Positions 36,901-45,055 of a DNA stretch of 64,000 nucleotides are shown piece after piece. Source of the DNA: Alistipes montrealensis (GTDB taxonomy: Bacteria; Bacteroidota; Bacteroidia; Bacteroidales; Rikenellaceae); assembly GCF_018362775.1 (NCBI RefSeq), contig NZ_JAGYXY010000002.1, positions 473,035-537,034 of the forward strand, in the 5' to 3' direction. Made by a program: the position numbers and the translations under genes. The notes under the pieces were generated by a model. It was given only the letters and a program-made list of their open reading frames with translations. It made no database searches and was not told the origin of the DNA. The first letter of the stretch is position 1; each line of letters begins with the position of its first letter.

Positions 36901-37997
36901 AAGCGGATTTCAGGCGGCTGACCGACCGGTACGACATCATGGCGGACTTTCAGAAGCGGGGCAAACAGGGCAAGTCCTTTCAGGACGAGATGCGGCTTGT
37001 CGTCTGCTTCAATTATGTGGCGCGGCTCGGCGGTGTGATGCGGTTTCGGGATAACGGCGGCTCTTTCTCGTTCGAAATCGAACTTCCGCCGCTCACCGTT
37101 TCCGATTCCCGGACGGACACAACCCAGGACTCCATCGGGGAGTTTACGGAGGAATACCTGCTGAACAGCCATATCCTGATGATCGAAAAGGAGGGTATCC
37201 GGCAGTTCGACACGGCGGCCGACAGGCAAACCCTGTTCATTATCGGCTCCGATGCGGGAATCATCAACTCCATCGCGGATATGTTCTCCGAAGAGTATAA
37301 TATTCGAACCTTCAGCAAGCCGGCGAAATTCACCGAGGGGATGCAGGCCGGGCATCCCGACATCATTCTTTGCGAGAATATCTCGATGCGGAGCGAAATC
37401 GAGGCGCTGATGGTTTCCGTCAAGAAGGACCGGATGACGGTCAAGATTCCCATCGTGCTTATTACCAGCCTGCAGCATGTCGATTCGCTGACGGATGAAT
37501 ATGCGGACTCGGTACTGTCCCTGCCCATAAACGTCAAGGCGCTGCAAGCTGCCGTGAAGCAGAATCTAAACCGGATCAGTTCGCTCCGGGAATATTACAA
37601 TTCGGCCATCAGCGTCTACGAATTCAGCGGCGGCAAGATGCTGCACAGCGAGGACAAGATGTTCCTCGAAAAGATGTTCAAAGTCATTCAGGACAACATT
37701 TCGGACAGCGGAATGACGACCGGGACGATCGCCCGGAAAATGGGCATAAGCCTGAGGAACCTGTATCACAGGCTCGACGGGATCGTGACCGTCACCCCGA
37801 GCAACATCATCCGGGAATACCGGCTTACGTATGCGGAGCACCTGCTGACGAAGACGAAACTTTCCGTCGACGAAATCATCTATAAGGCCGGATTTACCAA
37901 CAGGGGAACGTTCTTCAAGAACTTCCAGGCGAAATACGACTGTACGCCGAAGAGCTACCGAAAGCAGAAGATGGAAGATATGGAAGAACGCGAATAA
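33978..37997 (+). CDS. HTCS-like PUL regulator with degenerate kinase and receiver domains
   Basis: A 1339-residue inner-membrane regulator, started here at GTG 33978 because a signal peptide follows at once. Residues about 25 to 680 hold Reg_prop beta-propeller repeats (for example YIWLGTCEGLNLWD, TLWIGNRGGG, KLWIGTSWGL), then a Y_Y_Y domain (about 690 to 765), and a membrane helix (about 772 to 790). The dimerisation helix follows, but the phosphoacceptor His is replaced: QQMAVP puts Gln825 where HEFRTP is expected. The ATPase boxes are poor. The receiver has IIGSDAG for the acidic pair, Glu1133 in place of the phosphorylated Asp (IILCENIS), and no conserved Lys (LSLPIN). The AraC HTH (about 1230 to 1330) is intact. 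It probably activates the divergent PUL without phosphotransfer. Confidence 0.85.
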   Translation: MGNRNVFLLIFASTVLTCWCPGLFAGNLRMISSREGISNNSILCLNQDTDGYIWLGTCEGLNLWDGQRMVCYPQEGSGMKPLSGNLIEKIQPTRDRYYWLRTNYGLDLMHRTKVVEQHKEFQGTYFLISRDKSETIVLTQDGSFYGYCEETASFQRIPDAFRFDSYLTSWTGKSDSVFVFRKDGIYRTAFAARKPGEPCNFGGFDRVLPIELSYAFADKDTVILIDAKGVLYSFDPATEVLEYIANIRSEISRYGMVSYAIRYGNDFLVSFLFDGVTKLRFTPESPRKYVMERLDINCGVFCLLRDAKQDIVWIGSDGQGLFMYANGEVSFHSYSYDKLPYNLSKPVRSLLLDSRGTLWFATKGEGIIQIPGFSTADKPTEIVQINGPGSGLADHAVFALEESSRGLVWIGSEGAGINYKSFAGNEIRTLGGDVPPDLRYVHAIRESDRDTLWVATVGCGVFRLVIGDKGGIPYVREWKKLDFGKALENKNFFFTLFEDVDHTLWIGNRGGGLVHYFPDSDTCTVTTFDDSRAEIANDVWAILRAKDGKLWIGTSWGLLQLEDDGTVRETPIRNIIHGILEDSEGKLFLTTNSGLVRYDPQTSYQAKYGYSYGIYTIEYSDGAAYKDPRSNTLFFGGTNGFVVMEQTRYKAEPFYPELLFRSVRIDDRLIPFEDAVREDSTLVIGPRERLYDVGVIALDYINGSNYVYLYKIEEAENRWMESPSEILFAEKNPGKYRLNVRYKNIITGDTSPVKSLTIIIKAPWYSSRFAKCAYLLLFLLTTALAGRHLYKRRWRKRAAAMERLEASRKEEALDSQLHLMENLAQQMAVPVFMVSVPCQQILEYPESDDYIRMRMKRILQQSAKLGNIIHMLHDFRESSESNKVNVKIFSVTEYMMEITKSYVSLAEEKGIALRVDVPQGLLWTSDPKRVAAITDMMMTNAFLHVVRKGRIGFEITSDGDRFVIRLEVEGKWIGEADFRRLTDRYDIMADFQKRGKQGKSFQDEMRLVVCFNYVARLGGVMRFRDNGGSFSFEIELPPLTVSDSRTDTTQDSIGEFTEEYLLNSHILMIEKEGIRQFDTAADRQTLFIIGSDAGIINSIADMFSEEYNIRTFSKPAKFTEGMQAGHPDIILCENISMRSEIEALMVSVKKDRMTVKIPIVLITSLQHVDSLTDEYADSVLSLPINVKALQAAVKQNLNRISSLREYYNSAISVYEFSGGKMLHSEDKMFLEKMFKVIQDNISDSGMTTGTIARKMGISLRNLYHRLDGIVTVTPSNIIREYRLTYAEHLLTKTKLSVDEIIYKAGFTNRGTFFKNFQAKYDCTPKSYRKQKMEDMEERE

Positions 37998-38026
37998 GGA
38001 AGCCTTATTCGCGTTCTTCGGTTTTA
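37983..38026 (+). terminator. Long perfect-stem terminator overlapping the regulator's stop
   Basis: GAAGAACGCGAATAAGG and its exact complement form a 17-base stem with a 3-base AAG loop, then GGTTTTATC. The left arm includes the last codons and TAA stop of the regulator. Confidence 0.85.
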
Positions 38027-38068
38027 TCGGGGCTGTCCGGATGGACGCCCCTTATGGGGCCGGAATCG

Positions 38069-39052
38069 TCAGAGCCACTTTTTGTACTTGAAGTACCAGA
38101 TCGTCAGTGCAGAACAGAAGATCATCATCCCGATGGCGAAGATGTAGCCCAGGGGGATGTTCCAGCCGTTGCCGAGCGTCAGCGTCCAGTCCAGTTCGGG
38201 CATGAACTTGAAGTTCATGCCGTAAATCGACGCGATGAGCGTCGCAGGCATGAAGATCACGGCTGCCACGGAGAAGATCTTGACGATCTCGTTCTGCTCG
38301 ATGTTGATCAGACCCAGCGCCGCGTCCTGGATATAGTCGAGTCGCTGGAAACTGAAGTCGGCATGGTTGATCAGCGAGTTCACGTCCTTGATCATCAGTT
38401 GCAGGCGCGGGTAGATGTCGTTGGGGAACCGCTCCGAGCGCAGGATGCCCGAGAGTACGCGCTGGCGGTCGAAGATATTCTCGCGCAGCGACATCGTCGA
38501 CTCCTGCAGGGCGCTGATACGGTGGAGCACCTCCTTGTCGATCGAGTCCTCGGAGTTGATGTCCTTCGAGAGCGCTGCGACCTGTTTGGCGATCAGCTCC
38601 ACGAGGTCGGCATCGAAGTCGATGCGTACTTCCAGCAGTGAAATGAAGAGGTGGTAACCGGTCGAGTAACTGCGGTAGTTCATCTGGAGCCGCTTTTCCG
38701 TCTCGCGGAAGGTCCTGAATTCGGCGTTGCGCACCGATACGAGCACGCCCTCGTTCGAAATGATGAACGACACCGGTTCGACGATAAACGAGTCGCCCGT
38801 GGGGACGAAGAAATTAGAGTTGGAGATGATGGAGTTTTCGTTCTCGGAGTATTTCGAGGTCGACTCGATCTCCTCGACCTGTTGTTTGGTCTGGAGGCTG
38901 ATCTCCATGAAGTTCTCGACGGCCTTCTGCTCCTTGATCGTAGGCAGCAACATGTCGATCCACAGGATGTCGTCGTAGCCCAGTTCATCGAAGAGCTTGG
39001 TGTCGGCATTGCGGATGATCTTGTTGTATTGCTTGAGGTAAATTGTAATCAT
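38069..39052 (-). CDS. corA: CorA-family magnesium/cobalt transporter
   Basis: A 327-residue divalent metal ion channel of the CorA family. A large cytoplasmic alpha/beta funnel domain and long helix precede two C-terminal membrane helices (about 258 to 280 and 297 to 318). Between them is the YGMNF signature with MPEL in the external loop, the ion-selectivity site. The C-terminus is basic (YFKYKKWL). It converges on the PUL regulator gene and is followed 68 bases upstream by the MqnA-like gene on the same strand. Confidence 0.9.
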   Translation of the reverse strand: MITIYLKQYNKIIRNADTKLFDELGYDDILWIDMLLPTIKEQKAVENFMEISLQTKQQVEEIESTSKYSENENSIISNSNFFVPTGDSFIVEPVSFIISNEGVLVSVRNAEFRTFRETEKRLQMNYRSYSTGYHLFISLLEVRIDFDADLVELIAKQVAALSKDINSEDSIDKEVLHRISALQESTMSLRENIFDRQRVLSGILRSERFPNDIYPRLQLMIKDVNSLINHADFSFQRLDYIQDAALGLINIEQNEIVKIFSVAAVIFMPATLIASIYGMNFKFMPELDWTLTLGNGWNIPLGYIFAIGMMIFCSALTIWYFKYKKWL

Positions 39053-39120
39053 AAGACGCTCTCTTAAAGTTCGTGAATCCGTTTACGTGCAGAGAGGCGG
39101 ACCGCTGCCCGCTAGGCTCT

Positions 39121-39678
39121 TCAGCCGGGATTGGCTCTCGGGGCTACCTTGAGGCCCGAGTTCCAGAACTTTTTCAGCGCTTTGTCTTTCTGATTGTCGA
39201 AGATGTAGTCGAAATGTGCCAGTTCCCCGTAAGCGTGCCCGGGATCGGCTGCGAAGGCCGATTCGAGGATCGCTTCATAGCTGTGTTCGAGACCGTAGGT
39301 CAGTGCGTGCTGCAGGGCCTCGACCGTGTCGGGGTCCACGTCGGCGTGCGCCACCCAGACGGCGAAGGCGCAGGGAAGTTTTCCGAACGGTTTCCACGCC
39401 TCGGCGAATACGTCGTCGCTGGTGAGCAGCGCCTCCTTTGCGGCGGGAACGCCTCCGACACAATATTCGGTGATGATGCGTGCCCCGGCCAGCGACGGCA
39501 CGGCGGCGGCAGACACCAGGGCGATGTCGGCTTTGTGTTCGGAAAAGGTGCGGATTACTTCGGAAGGATCGGACAACAACAATTCGGCACGGAAGTTATC
39601 TGCGTGCTGAATACCATAGATGAATGGCGTCGTGCTGAGGCACGACACGGCGGCTATACGTGGAACTATGACCATCAT
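39121..39678 (-). CDS. Short MqnA-like protein (chorismate dehydratase family?)
   Basis: A 185-residue protein. I place the start at ATG 39678 because the family conserved block begins there (IAAVSCLSTTPFIYGIQ, compare SYLNTKP in MqnA). KADIALVSAAAVPSL, YCVGG, and CAFAVWVAH also match MqnA, the first enzyme of the futalosine menaquinone route, a periplasmic-binding-protein fold. Known MqnA proteins are about 250 to 290 residues; here about 60 to 70 residues between EYCVGG and FAVWVA seem missing, and the frame is unbroken. It may be a binding protein rather than an active enzyme. It lies alone between corA and a GH27 gene. Confidence 0.6.
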   Translation of the reverse strand: MMVIVPRIAAVSCLSTTPFIYGIQHADNFRAELLLSDPSEVIRTFSEHKADIALVSAAAVPSLAGARIITEYCVGGVPAAKEALLTSDDVFAEAWKPFGKLPCAFAVWVAHADVDPDTVEALQHALTYGLEHSYEAILESAFAADPGHAYGELAHFDYIFDNQKDKALKKFWNSGLKVAPRANPG

Positions 39679-39807
39679 CCATAAAGTGTAAAACTGTTGG
39701 TTCGTGGAACAAAGATAGGATATATTCCTGAAAAAAGGGCGAAATACGAAAGATTTCTTTTCGGAACGGCTCCGCAGCGGGCCGCAGCCGCGCCGCAAAA
39801 GACGCCA

Positions 39808-39834
39808 CCCCCGAAAACACGGGGTTTCCGGGGG
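39808..39834 (-). terminator. Possible terminator of the GH27 gene
   Basis: CCCCCG-AAAAC and GTTTC-CGGGGG pair with one mismatch around ACGGG, 24 bases past the GH27 stop on the minus strand. The run of T after it is short. Confidence 0.4.
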
Positions 39835-39857
39835 CGGGCGGGGAACAGTCCGCAGAA

Positions 39858-41084
39858 TCAGTTCGTCTTAACCGGGGTCAGGCGGTAAAGCACCACGTCC
39901 TCGGCCGGAACGAGCACCTCACGGACGCGGTTCGTGCGAAACGGTTTGCCTCCGGACCAGAGATCGCGCCCCTGGTAGACCACCTTGTCGAAATCTGTCG
40001 AGCGCTGCGAGACCTCCACGTCGGTGAAGCAGAAGCGCCGCCAGTCGATCAGGTAACGGCGCGGTTCCTGCGTGCGGTTGAAAAGGCAGAAAGCCCAGTC
40101 GCCGCCGGCCAGCGGCTTGAACCAGATTTCCAGTCCGTTATCCGTTTCGTAGCGAAGCCCCTGCACACCCAGCGGATCCTGGTCGATGGCAATTGCCTCC
40201 TTGTTGAGCAGGATGGCCGCCGTCTCTTGCGGCATCGCGCGGAGGTCGTTGCCCAGAATCAGCGGGGCGGCCATCATGCACCACATCGTGAAGTGCGCGC
40301 GGTCCTGGTTCACCGACATGCCGTTGCCGACTTCGAGCATGTCGGGATCGTTCCAGTGGCCCGGTCCGGCATAGCGGCGCAGTCCGGCGTTGGAGTCGAG
40401 GTTCTCCAGCACGGTGCGGGGTTTCCATGCGCCGGGCTCGGCCTCTATCGGACCGGCGAACACCGCGCCGATATCCCCCGTCGAACGCCACATGTGGCCG
40501 ACCTCCGACGCCCATTCCCAGGGTTTGTTGGAGCCCCATTCGCACATCGAGAAAAGGATCGGGCGGCCCGCGGCGCGAAGCGCATCGCGCATCAGCGTAT
40601 AGGCCCCTACCGGGTTGATATTTTCATTGTGACACCAGTCGTATTTCAGGTAGTCGATTCCCCAGCGGGCATACTGGAGGGCGTCCTGGTATTCGTGTCC
40701 GAGGCTGCCGAAACGTCCGGCGCAGGTCTTGTGTCCGGCGTCGGAGTAGATACCCAATTTCAGTCCCCGGGCGTGGATGTAGTCCGCAAGCGCCTTCATG
40801 CCGCCGGGAAAATGTTCCGGGTCGCACTGCGGAAATCCGTCGGCGTCACGATCGGGAGCGTGCCAGCAGTCGTCGATGTTGATGTAAACATACCCGGCGT
40901 CGGCAAGGCCCGAAGCGACCATGGCATCGGCCGTCTCCCGAATCATCCGCTCGTCGACGTTGCGGCCGAATTTGTTCCAGGAGCTCCAGCCCATCGGAGG
41001 GGTTTCGGCAAGGCCCTCCCATTTCTGGGCATGGGTGATCGCCGCACAGCAGAGGGCAGCGCAAAGGAAAAGAAATCGTTTCAT
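39858..41084 (-). CDS. GH27 alpha-galactosidase, secreted
   Basis: A 408-residue exported protein (signal peptide to about residue 19, cleavage near THAQ). The (beta/alpha)8 barrel of GH27 is clear: TPPMGWSSWNKFG, YINIDDCW, GLKLGIYSDAGHKTC, the nucleophile Asp in YLKYDWCH and the acid/base in WRSTGDI, and GHWNDPDML. The C-terminal about 90 residues form the beta-sandwich domain. It removes terminal alpha-galactose. It has its own -7 box and is separated from the PUL by three genes, so joint control is not evident. Confidence 0.92.
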   Translation of the reverse strand: MKRFLFLCAALCCAAITHAQKWEGLAETPPMGWSSWNKFGRNVDERMIRETADAMVASGLADAGYVYINIDDCWHAPDRDADGFPQCDPEHFPGGMKALADYIHARGLKLGIYSDAGHKTCAGRFGSLGHEYQDALQYARWGIDYLKYDWCHNENINPVGAYTLMRDALRAAGRPILFSMCEWGSNKPWEWASEVGHMWRSTGDIGAVFAGPIEAEPGAWKPRTVLENLDSNAGLRRYAGPGHWNDPDMLEVGNGMSVNQDRAHFTMWCMMAAPLILGNDLRAMPQETAAILLNKEAIAIDQDPLGVQGLRYETDNGLEIWFKPLAGGDWAFCLFNRTQEPRRYLIDWRRFCFTDVEVSQRSTDFDKVVYQGRDLWSGGKPFRTNRVREVLVPAEDVVLYRLTPVKTN

Positions 41085-41470
41085 AATTATTAGTTTGGTT
41101 GGTAAATAAATTTATCTATAATTTGATAATTTATAAAACTTATTACAAATATAGCTACTTTCACGAAAATCGGGCTTGTTTTTCCATAAAATTTAGAAAA
41201 AGTGCTCCGGGGTCTTGACAAGGGGGTATCCGGTGTTGTATATTTGCCGTACAATTCACAGCCAGCCGTCGCGGCGGTCAAGTTATCAACATGTAGAAAC
41301 AGCTCTGTTTCTGAAAATTGTGAATTGTTATTTCTGCTTATCAACAAGTTTTCAACCCGTTGTTAACAACCCGGACGCATTTCGGGTCCGGATGTGCCGT
41401 CCCTGTTTCTTTCTCCTTTTCTGCCGGGCAGGCCTCTCTTACCCATGTCATCATCTCTAAAAACATTTCC
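41085..41470. other. AT-rich intergenic region with DnaA-box-like sites and inverted repeats
   Basis: This 386-base gap separates leftward GH27 from the rightward phage-derived block. CAAATATA at 41146-41153 is an exact -7 box for GH27 on the minus strand. TTATCAACA, one base off the DnaA box TTATCCACA, occurs near 41284 and again near 41338, beside GTTTTCAAC and the palindrome GTTGTTAACAAC. AGAAACAG and CTGTTTCT near 41296-41313 form a hairpin. ACAATTCAC near 41250 is repeated inverted as GTGAATTGT near 41322. No convincing ORF is in it. Confidence 0.5.
41215..41246 (+). promoter_or_regulatory. Promoter of the phage-derived block
   Basis: TTG at 41215-41217, a 21-base spacer and TATATTTG at 41239-41246 give a good Bacteroidota promoter. 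The leader to the first gene would be about 220 bases and carries the inverted repeats. Confidence 0.6.
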
Positions 41471-42442
41471 ATGCAATTCACACAAATTCCGCAACAGTAC
41501 GCCCCGCTCGGCGGGGAACTCCGCTATGCCGTCAGCCGGGAGGAGGCCGGGAACATCGACATCCGGATTGCCGGAGCCGCAGACGCTGCGCTGCTGGGCG
41601 CAAAACGGTTTGCGGCCGTAACCGAAGCCGCATTCGACGCGGCGCCCTACCTGCGCCGCCAACTCCGGTTCGTCCCTGCAACGGGTAAAACCGGGTTTTA
41701 TTCCACCGGGGGAAGGACCGTCTCGGTCGTTGTCGAAGCCTCGGAAACGGACGACGGGACAATCGCGGCAACATCCCCGGCGCGTACGTTCCTGCCGGGC
41801 GTCGAGGTTCCCGCAGGGCCGTGCCTGCGCACCTCGATGCCTCTGAACCGGCTGATTCCGGAGGGCGCGTGCGACGAACTGACATTGTTAACCTCCGGAG
41901 CCTGTGCCGTGACGGTGACGGCCGAAGCCGGGGATTCTACGACGGCCGAAAGCTACCGCACGGCTGAATCCGGACTGCACCTTTTCCGCCTCGACACGCG
42001 CGATTTCCAGGGTGCGGAGTGCATAACGGTGGATGCCGGGGCGTGCGGAACGGCAGTCTATTCGGTAATGCCGGCTGTCGAGGGTGCGGTCCGGCTGGCA
42101 TGGCGCAGCAGTGCAGGGTCGGTCGAACACTATACCTTCCCTGTGGTGAGGACGACGACGGTCCGTGCCGGGAGGCTGGAGGCCGAAGGCCCGGAAGGGC
42201 GTATGGTCGTCGCGGCGGACGCGGAATGCGAGATGCTGCTCGTGTCGGCCTACGAGGCCTGCGCTGTGCTGGAAGCCCTGGCCGAACTGATGACGGCTCC
42301 GGAGGTGTGGATCGCCGGGGAGAGCGGTTACACGCCGGTAAGCGTTGCGACCGGCGAGGCGGTGGTACGCCGCCATGGCTCGCTGTGTTGCCTGGAGGTC
42401 GCCGTTCGTCCTAAACACAAAATCCGCATGCCATGGAACTGA
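41471..42442 (+). CDS. Unknown phage-block protein, beta-rich, first gene
   Basis: A 323-residue soluble protein that I do not recognise. Start chosen at ATG 41471 (MQFTQIPQQYAPLGG); a TTG at 41360 in frame is weaker because its extra 37 residues look non-coding. The sequence is rich in Ala, Val, Thr and Glu with many predicted strands and no signal peptide. It overlaps the next gene by 10 bases and so is made with it. The tight coupling to a tail-like protein suggests a minor tail or fibre-associated subunit; that is inference. Confidence 0.55.
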   Translation: MQFTQIPQQYAPLGGELRYAVSREEAGNIDIRIAGAADAALLGAKRFAAVTEAAFDAAPYLRRQLRFVPATGKTGFYSTGGRTVSVVVEASETDDGTIAATSPARTFLPGVEVPAGPCLRTSMPLNRLIPEGACDELTLLTSGACAVTVTAEAGDSTTAESYRTAESGLHLFRLDTRDFQGAECITVDAGACGTAVYSVMPAVEGAVRLAWRSSAGSVEHYTFPVVRTTTVRAGRLEAEGPEGRMVVAADAECEMLLVSAYEACAVLEALAELMTAPEVWIAGESGYTPVSVATGEAVVRRHGSLCCLEVAVRPKHKIRMPWN

Positions 42443-44793
42443 GAATCGACGGAAAAGTTTGCGACCTGGGGCCGGAGAGCGTCGCTGTGCCCGGCTATGA
42501 TGCCGCGAAATCGGCCGATGTGGAGGCCTGCCGCGAAGGGCGGTCGCTGAAAATCACGATCCCCGCAACCCCGCGCAACGATGGCCTCGTGGGATTCGCC
42601 TGCGACCCGCACGCCGCAGGACAATTCAACGGTGCGCTCCATACGGCGGAATTGTCGGCCGAAGGAGCGGTGCTGATCGGGGGAACGGTGCGGCTGCTGG
42701 CCGCCTCGGGAGAAGGCTATACGCTCGAAATCCGCGACGGAGGGGCCGGATGGGCTGAAAATGCCGCACGGAACATGTTCAATGCGCTGGGCGTGACGTG
42801 GAACGCTCAGTTGACGCCGACGATGATCGTCGACAGTTGGACCGACGACTCCCCGGTGAAGTTCTTCCCCATCCACCGCGACGAATACCGGCAGCAGAAC
42901 AGCTCCTCGGACCTGCTTCCGGCGGAACACCTGCTTTCGGTGGAGGATTACCATCCGTTTCTGCACATCGCCACGCTTGCCGACCGGATTTTCCGTGAGG
43001 CGGGCTACGAGGTCAGGAGCCGGTTTTTCGATTCGGCGTTCTTCCAGTCGCTCTACATGAGCGGCGCTTACTCCTCGCGAGACACTACGGCAGCGGCCGG
43101 ACGCATGGGTTTTTCGGCGCGGCGGCTGGCCCCGGCAACGGCCTCGGCCAATGAATTGGGACGGGTTGCGGCCAACCCCAAGACCATCCTCAACTCCGTG
43201 GGCAACATCGTCGACACGGCCACGCCCCAGAGCGTCGATGCCGACGGCGAAGCGGTCAGCGGACTTTTCAACAACGGCAATTGTTTCTCGACGGACAACG
43301 GTAAGATCGTCTTCACGCCGCCGGCCGAAATAAACGCCGGATTCGAGTACTGCCTGAAATACACCACCGCCCACCGTATCGTTTCGCGGACGCGGCTCAA
43401 AGGGTTCGACACGGTGTACCTCGGTCCCGGGGCGGAATTCGTATTCGGGTTGGCAAACCGCTATAAGGACCTCCGCGATGCTATCGTGCCGAATTTCGGC
43501 TACCTCGCACTGGTCTTCGACCACACTGCCGGGACGCAGTACCGCCTGACGTATACCCGCAACGGCGTGGCGGGGACGACGTGGACCGACTTCGCGGCAC
43601 GTTCGGCGCAGGTCGCCACCCCGGCGTCGGGGACCGTCGCCGACCCCGTGCTGCTGGTTCGCAGCGGTTCGCAGTGGGTTGCGTATCCGGGCGACTGGGC
43701 GCTCTACAACGGTTACATCGGCGAGACGGGCGAAACGACCGTCGAGGTGCGGCTCCGTACGGCCGCGGAGACCGTTTCGCCGGCGTCGCCCAAGTATTTC
43801 AACCAGATTTACTTCGCCGGAGCGGAGCCCGGGATGTCGCTGACCCTGCATAAGGAGTGCTCGCTGCGGCCGCGGTTCCTCTCGGCCCCGGGATTCGGGG
43901 CGCGGATCGCATTCGCCGACGTGGCGCAACTCCGCATCCGGCAGTCGGCCCTGCTCGAAGCCCTCGCGCATCTGTTCAACCTGCGGTTTTACACCGAAGA
44001 GGCGACCCGAAGGGTCTGGATCGAGCCGGAAGAGGCGTTTTTCGGAGCAGGTCCCGAAGCGGACTGGAGCGGTAAAACGGATTTTTCGCAGCCCGTCGAG
44101 CGGGTGCAGATCGCCCCGGAGATTCACGAAGTGCGGACGTGGCGGTATCAGGACGGCGACGGTGCGGTGACGCGCTTCGATGCCGGGCAGGAAATCCCGC
44201 TGGGGGCATGGAGTTTCGCGGCGGATTCGTATGCCGCGGTGCAGGGCGAAAAGGTGCTGCGCAACCCGCTGTTCAGCCCTTCGCTCAACAGCGTGGGGCA
44301 CTATCTCAATGCGCCTTCGGCGCTGATCCTGCAGGTCGGCGACCGTGACGACGCGGAGGAGGACGGCACTAATTTTACGCCCCGCATTGTCCGCTACGCC
44401 GGGATACATCCGCTGCCCGGAGGCGAACGGTGGGGCTATCCGTCGGGGCGGGCCGAATATCCGCTCGCGGCGTTCCACTTTGCGGGGGATGCTTCCGAAG
44501 CGGGGTTCACGCTTTGTTTCGAGGACCGCGACGGGCTGGAAGGGCTGCACCGTTATTACGACCGGCAGGTGCGCCGGGAGGCTGTCCGCGAACGGATTGT
44601 CCTTTCGCTCCGGCTCGCGCCCCATGAGTTCGAAGCGCTCCTGACGCCCGGTACGGGTGCGCCGGATATCCGCTCGGTTTTTCGCATCGACACCGGGGCG
44701 GGTGTAGTTCGGGCCGTACTGCACGCCGTCGGCGGCTACGACCCCGGGAAAGCCTCGGTGCGCTGCACGTTCGACCGCCTTTCGGAGGACTGA
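42433..44793 (+). CDS. Large tail-hub-like protein of the phage-derived block
   Basis: A 786-residue protein without signal peptide or membrane helix. It has long beta-rich stretches, a middle region with LHIATLADRIFREAGYEV and SALLEALAHLFNLRFYTEEATRRVWIEPE, and a C-terminal FEDRDGLEGLHRYYDRQVRRE segment. The AL-HLF-L-FY-DE-TRRVWIEP pattern is like phage baseplate hub proteins, which open a folded structure at the tail tip. I cannot place it in a named family. It overlaps both neighbours (10 bases and 1 base), so the first three genes of the block are translationally coupled. Confidence 0.55.
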   Translation: MELRIDGKVCDLGPESVAVPGYDAAKSADVEACREGRSLKITIPATPRNDGLVGFACDPHAAGQFNGALHTAELSAEGAVLIGGTVRLLAASGEGYTLEIRDGGAGWAENAARNMFNALGVTWNAQLTPTMIVDSWTDDSPVKFFPIHRDEYRQQNSSSDLLPAEHLLSVEDYHPFLHIATLADRIFREAGYEVRSRFFDSAFFQSLYMSGAYSSRDTTAAAGRMGFSARRLAPATASANELGRVAANPKTILNSVGNIVDTATPQSVDADGEAVSGLFNNGNCFSTDNGKIVFTPPAEINAGFEYCLKYTTAHRIVSRTRLKGFDTVYLGPGAEFVFGLANRYKDLRDAIVPNFGYLALVFDHTAGTQYRLTYTRNGVAGTTWTDFAARSAQVATPASGTVADPVLLVRSGSQWVAYPGDWALYNGYIGETGETTVEVRLRTAAETVSPASPKYFNQIYFAGAEPGMSLTLHKECSLRPRFLSAPGFGARIAFADVAQLRIRQSALLEALAHLFNLRFYTEEATRRVWIEPEEAFFGAGPEADWSGKTDFSQPVERVQIAPEIHEVRTWRYQDGDGAVTRFDAGQEIPLGAWSFAADSYAAVQGEKVLRNPLFSPSLNSVGHYLNAPSALILQVGDRDDAEEDGTNFTPRIVRYAGIHPLPGGERWGYPSGRAEYPLAAFHFAGDASEAGFTLCFEDRDGLEGLHRYYDRQVRREAVRERIVLSLRLAPHEFEALLTPGTGAPDIRSVFRIDTGAGVVRAVLHAVGGYDPGKASVRCTFDRLSED

Positions 44794-45053
44794 TGACGCG
44801 TCACGACGAACTGTTGGCCGAAGCGGTGCTTCGGGAGGTCCGGGGGCTTACGACCCGGCAGGCGGTATTGCGGTTGTTCGAATTGGGGCTGGTCAGCCGC
44901 CGGGGGTGTGAACAGCGCGCTATCCGCGACGAAATCGGGCGGCTCGAAAGGGAGGGCATGCCCCGCTGCGAAGCCTTCGAGGTCACAGCCGGGAAACTCT
45001 GCTGCTCTTACGAAAAGGTGCGCAACGCATTTTATAACACTTACAAACATTAA
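44793..45053 (+). CDS. Small HTH-like protein of the phage-derived block
   Basis: An 86-residue basic protein, ATG at 44793 sharing one base with the TGA of the previous gene. It has two helical segments, and AFEVTAGKLCCSYEKVRNAFY looks like a helix-turn-helix. It could be a regulator or a small DNA-binding packaging factor; the sequence does not decide. It is followed after 2 bases by the protease gene. Confidence 0.6.
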   Translation: MTRHDELLAEAVLREVRGLTTRQAVLRLFELGLVSRRGCEQRAIRDEIGRLEREGMPRCEAFEVTAGKLCCSYEKVRNAFYNTYKH

Positions 45054-45055
45054 TC

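Noticed and set aside
41360-41470. TTG-start extension of the first phage-block gene
   Set aside because: The extra 37 residues run over the inverted repeats and near the promoter; ATG at 41471 is a better start.
42328-44724. 798-codon minus-strand frame opposite the tail-hub-like gene
   Set aside because: The sequence is rich in Arg, His, Gly and Pro with no domain pattern, and the plus-strand gene overlaps its neighbours as in an operon.
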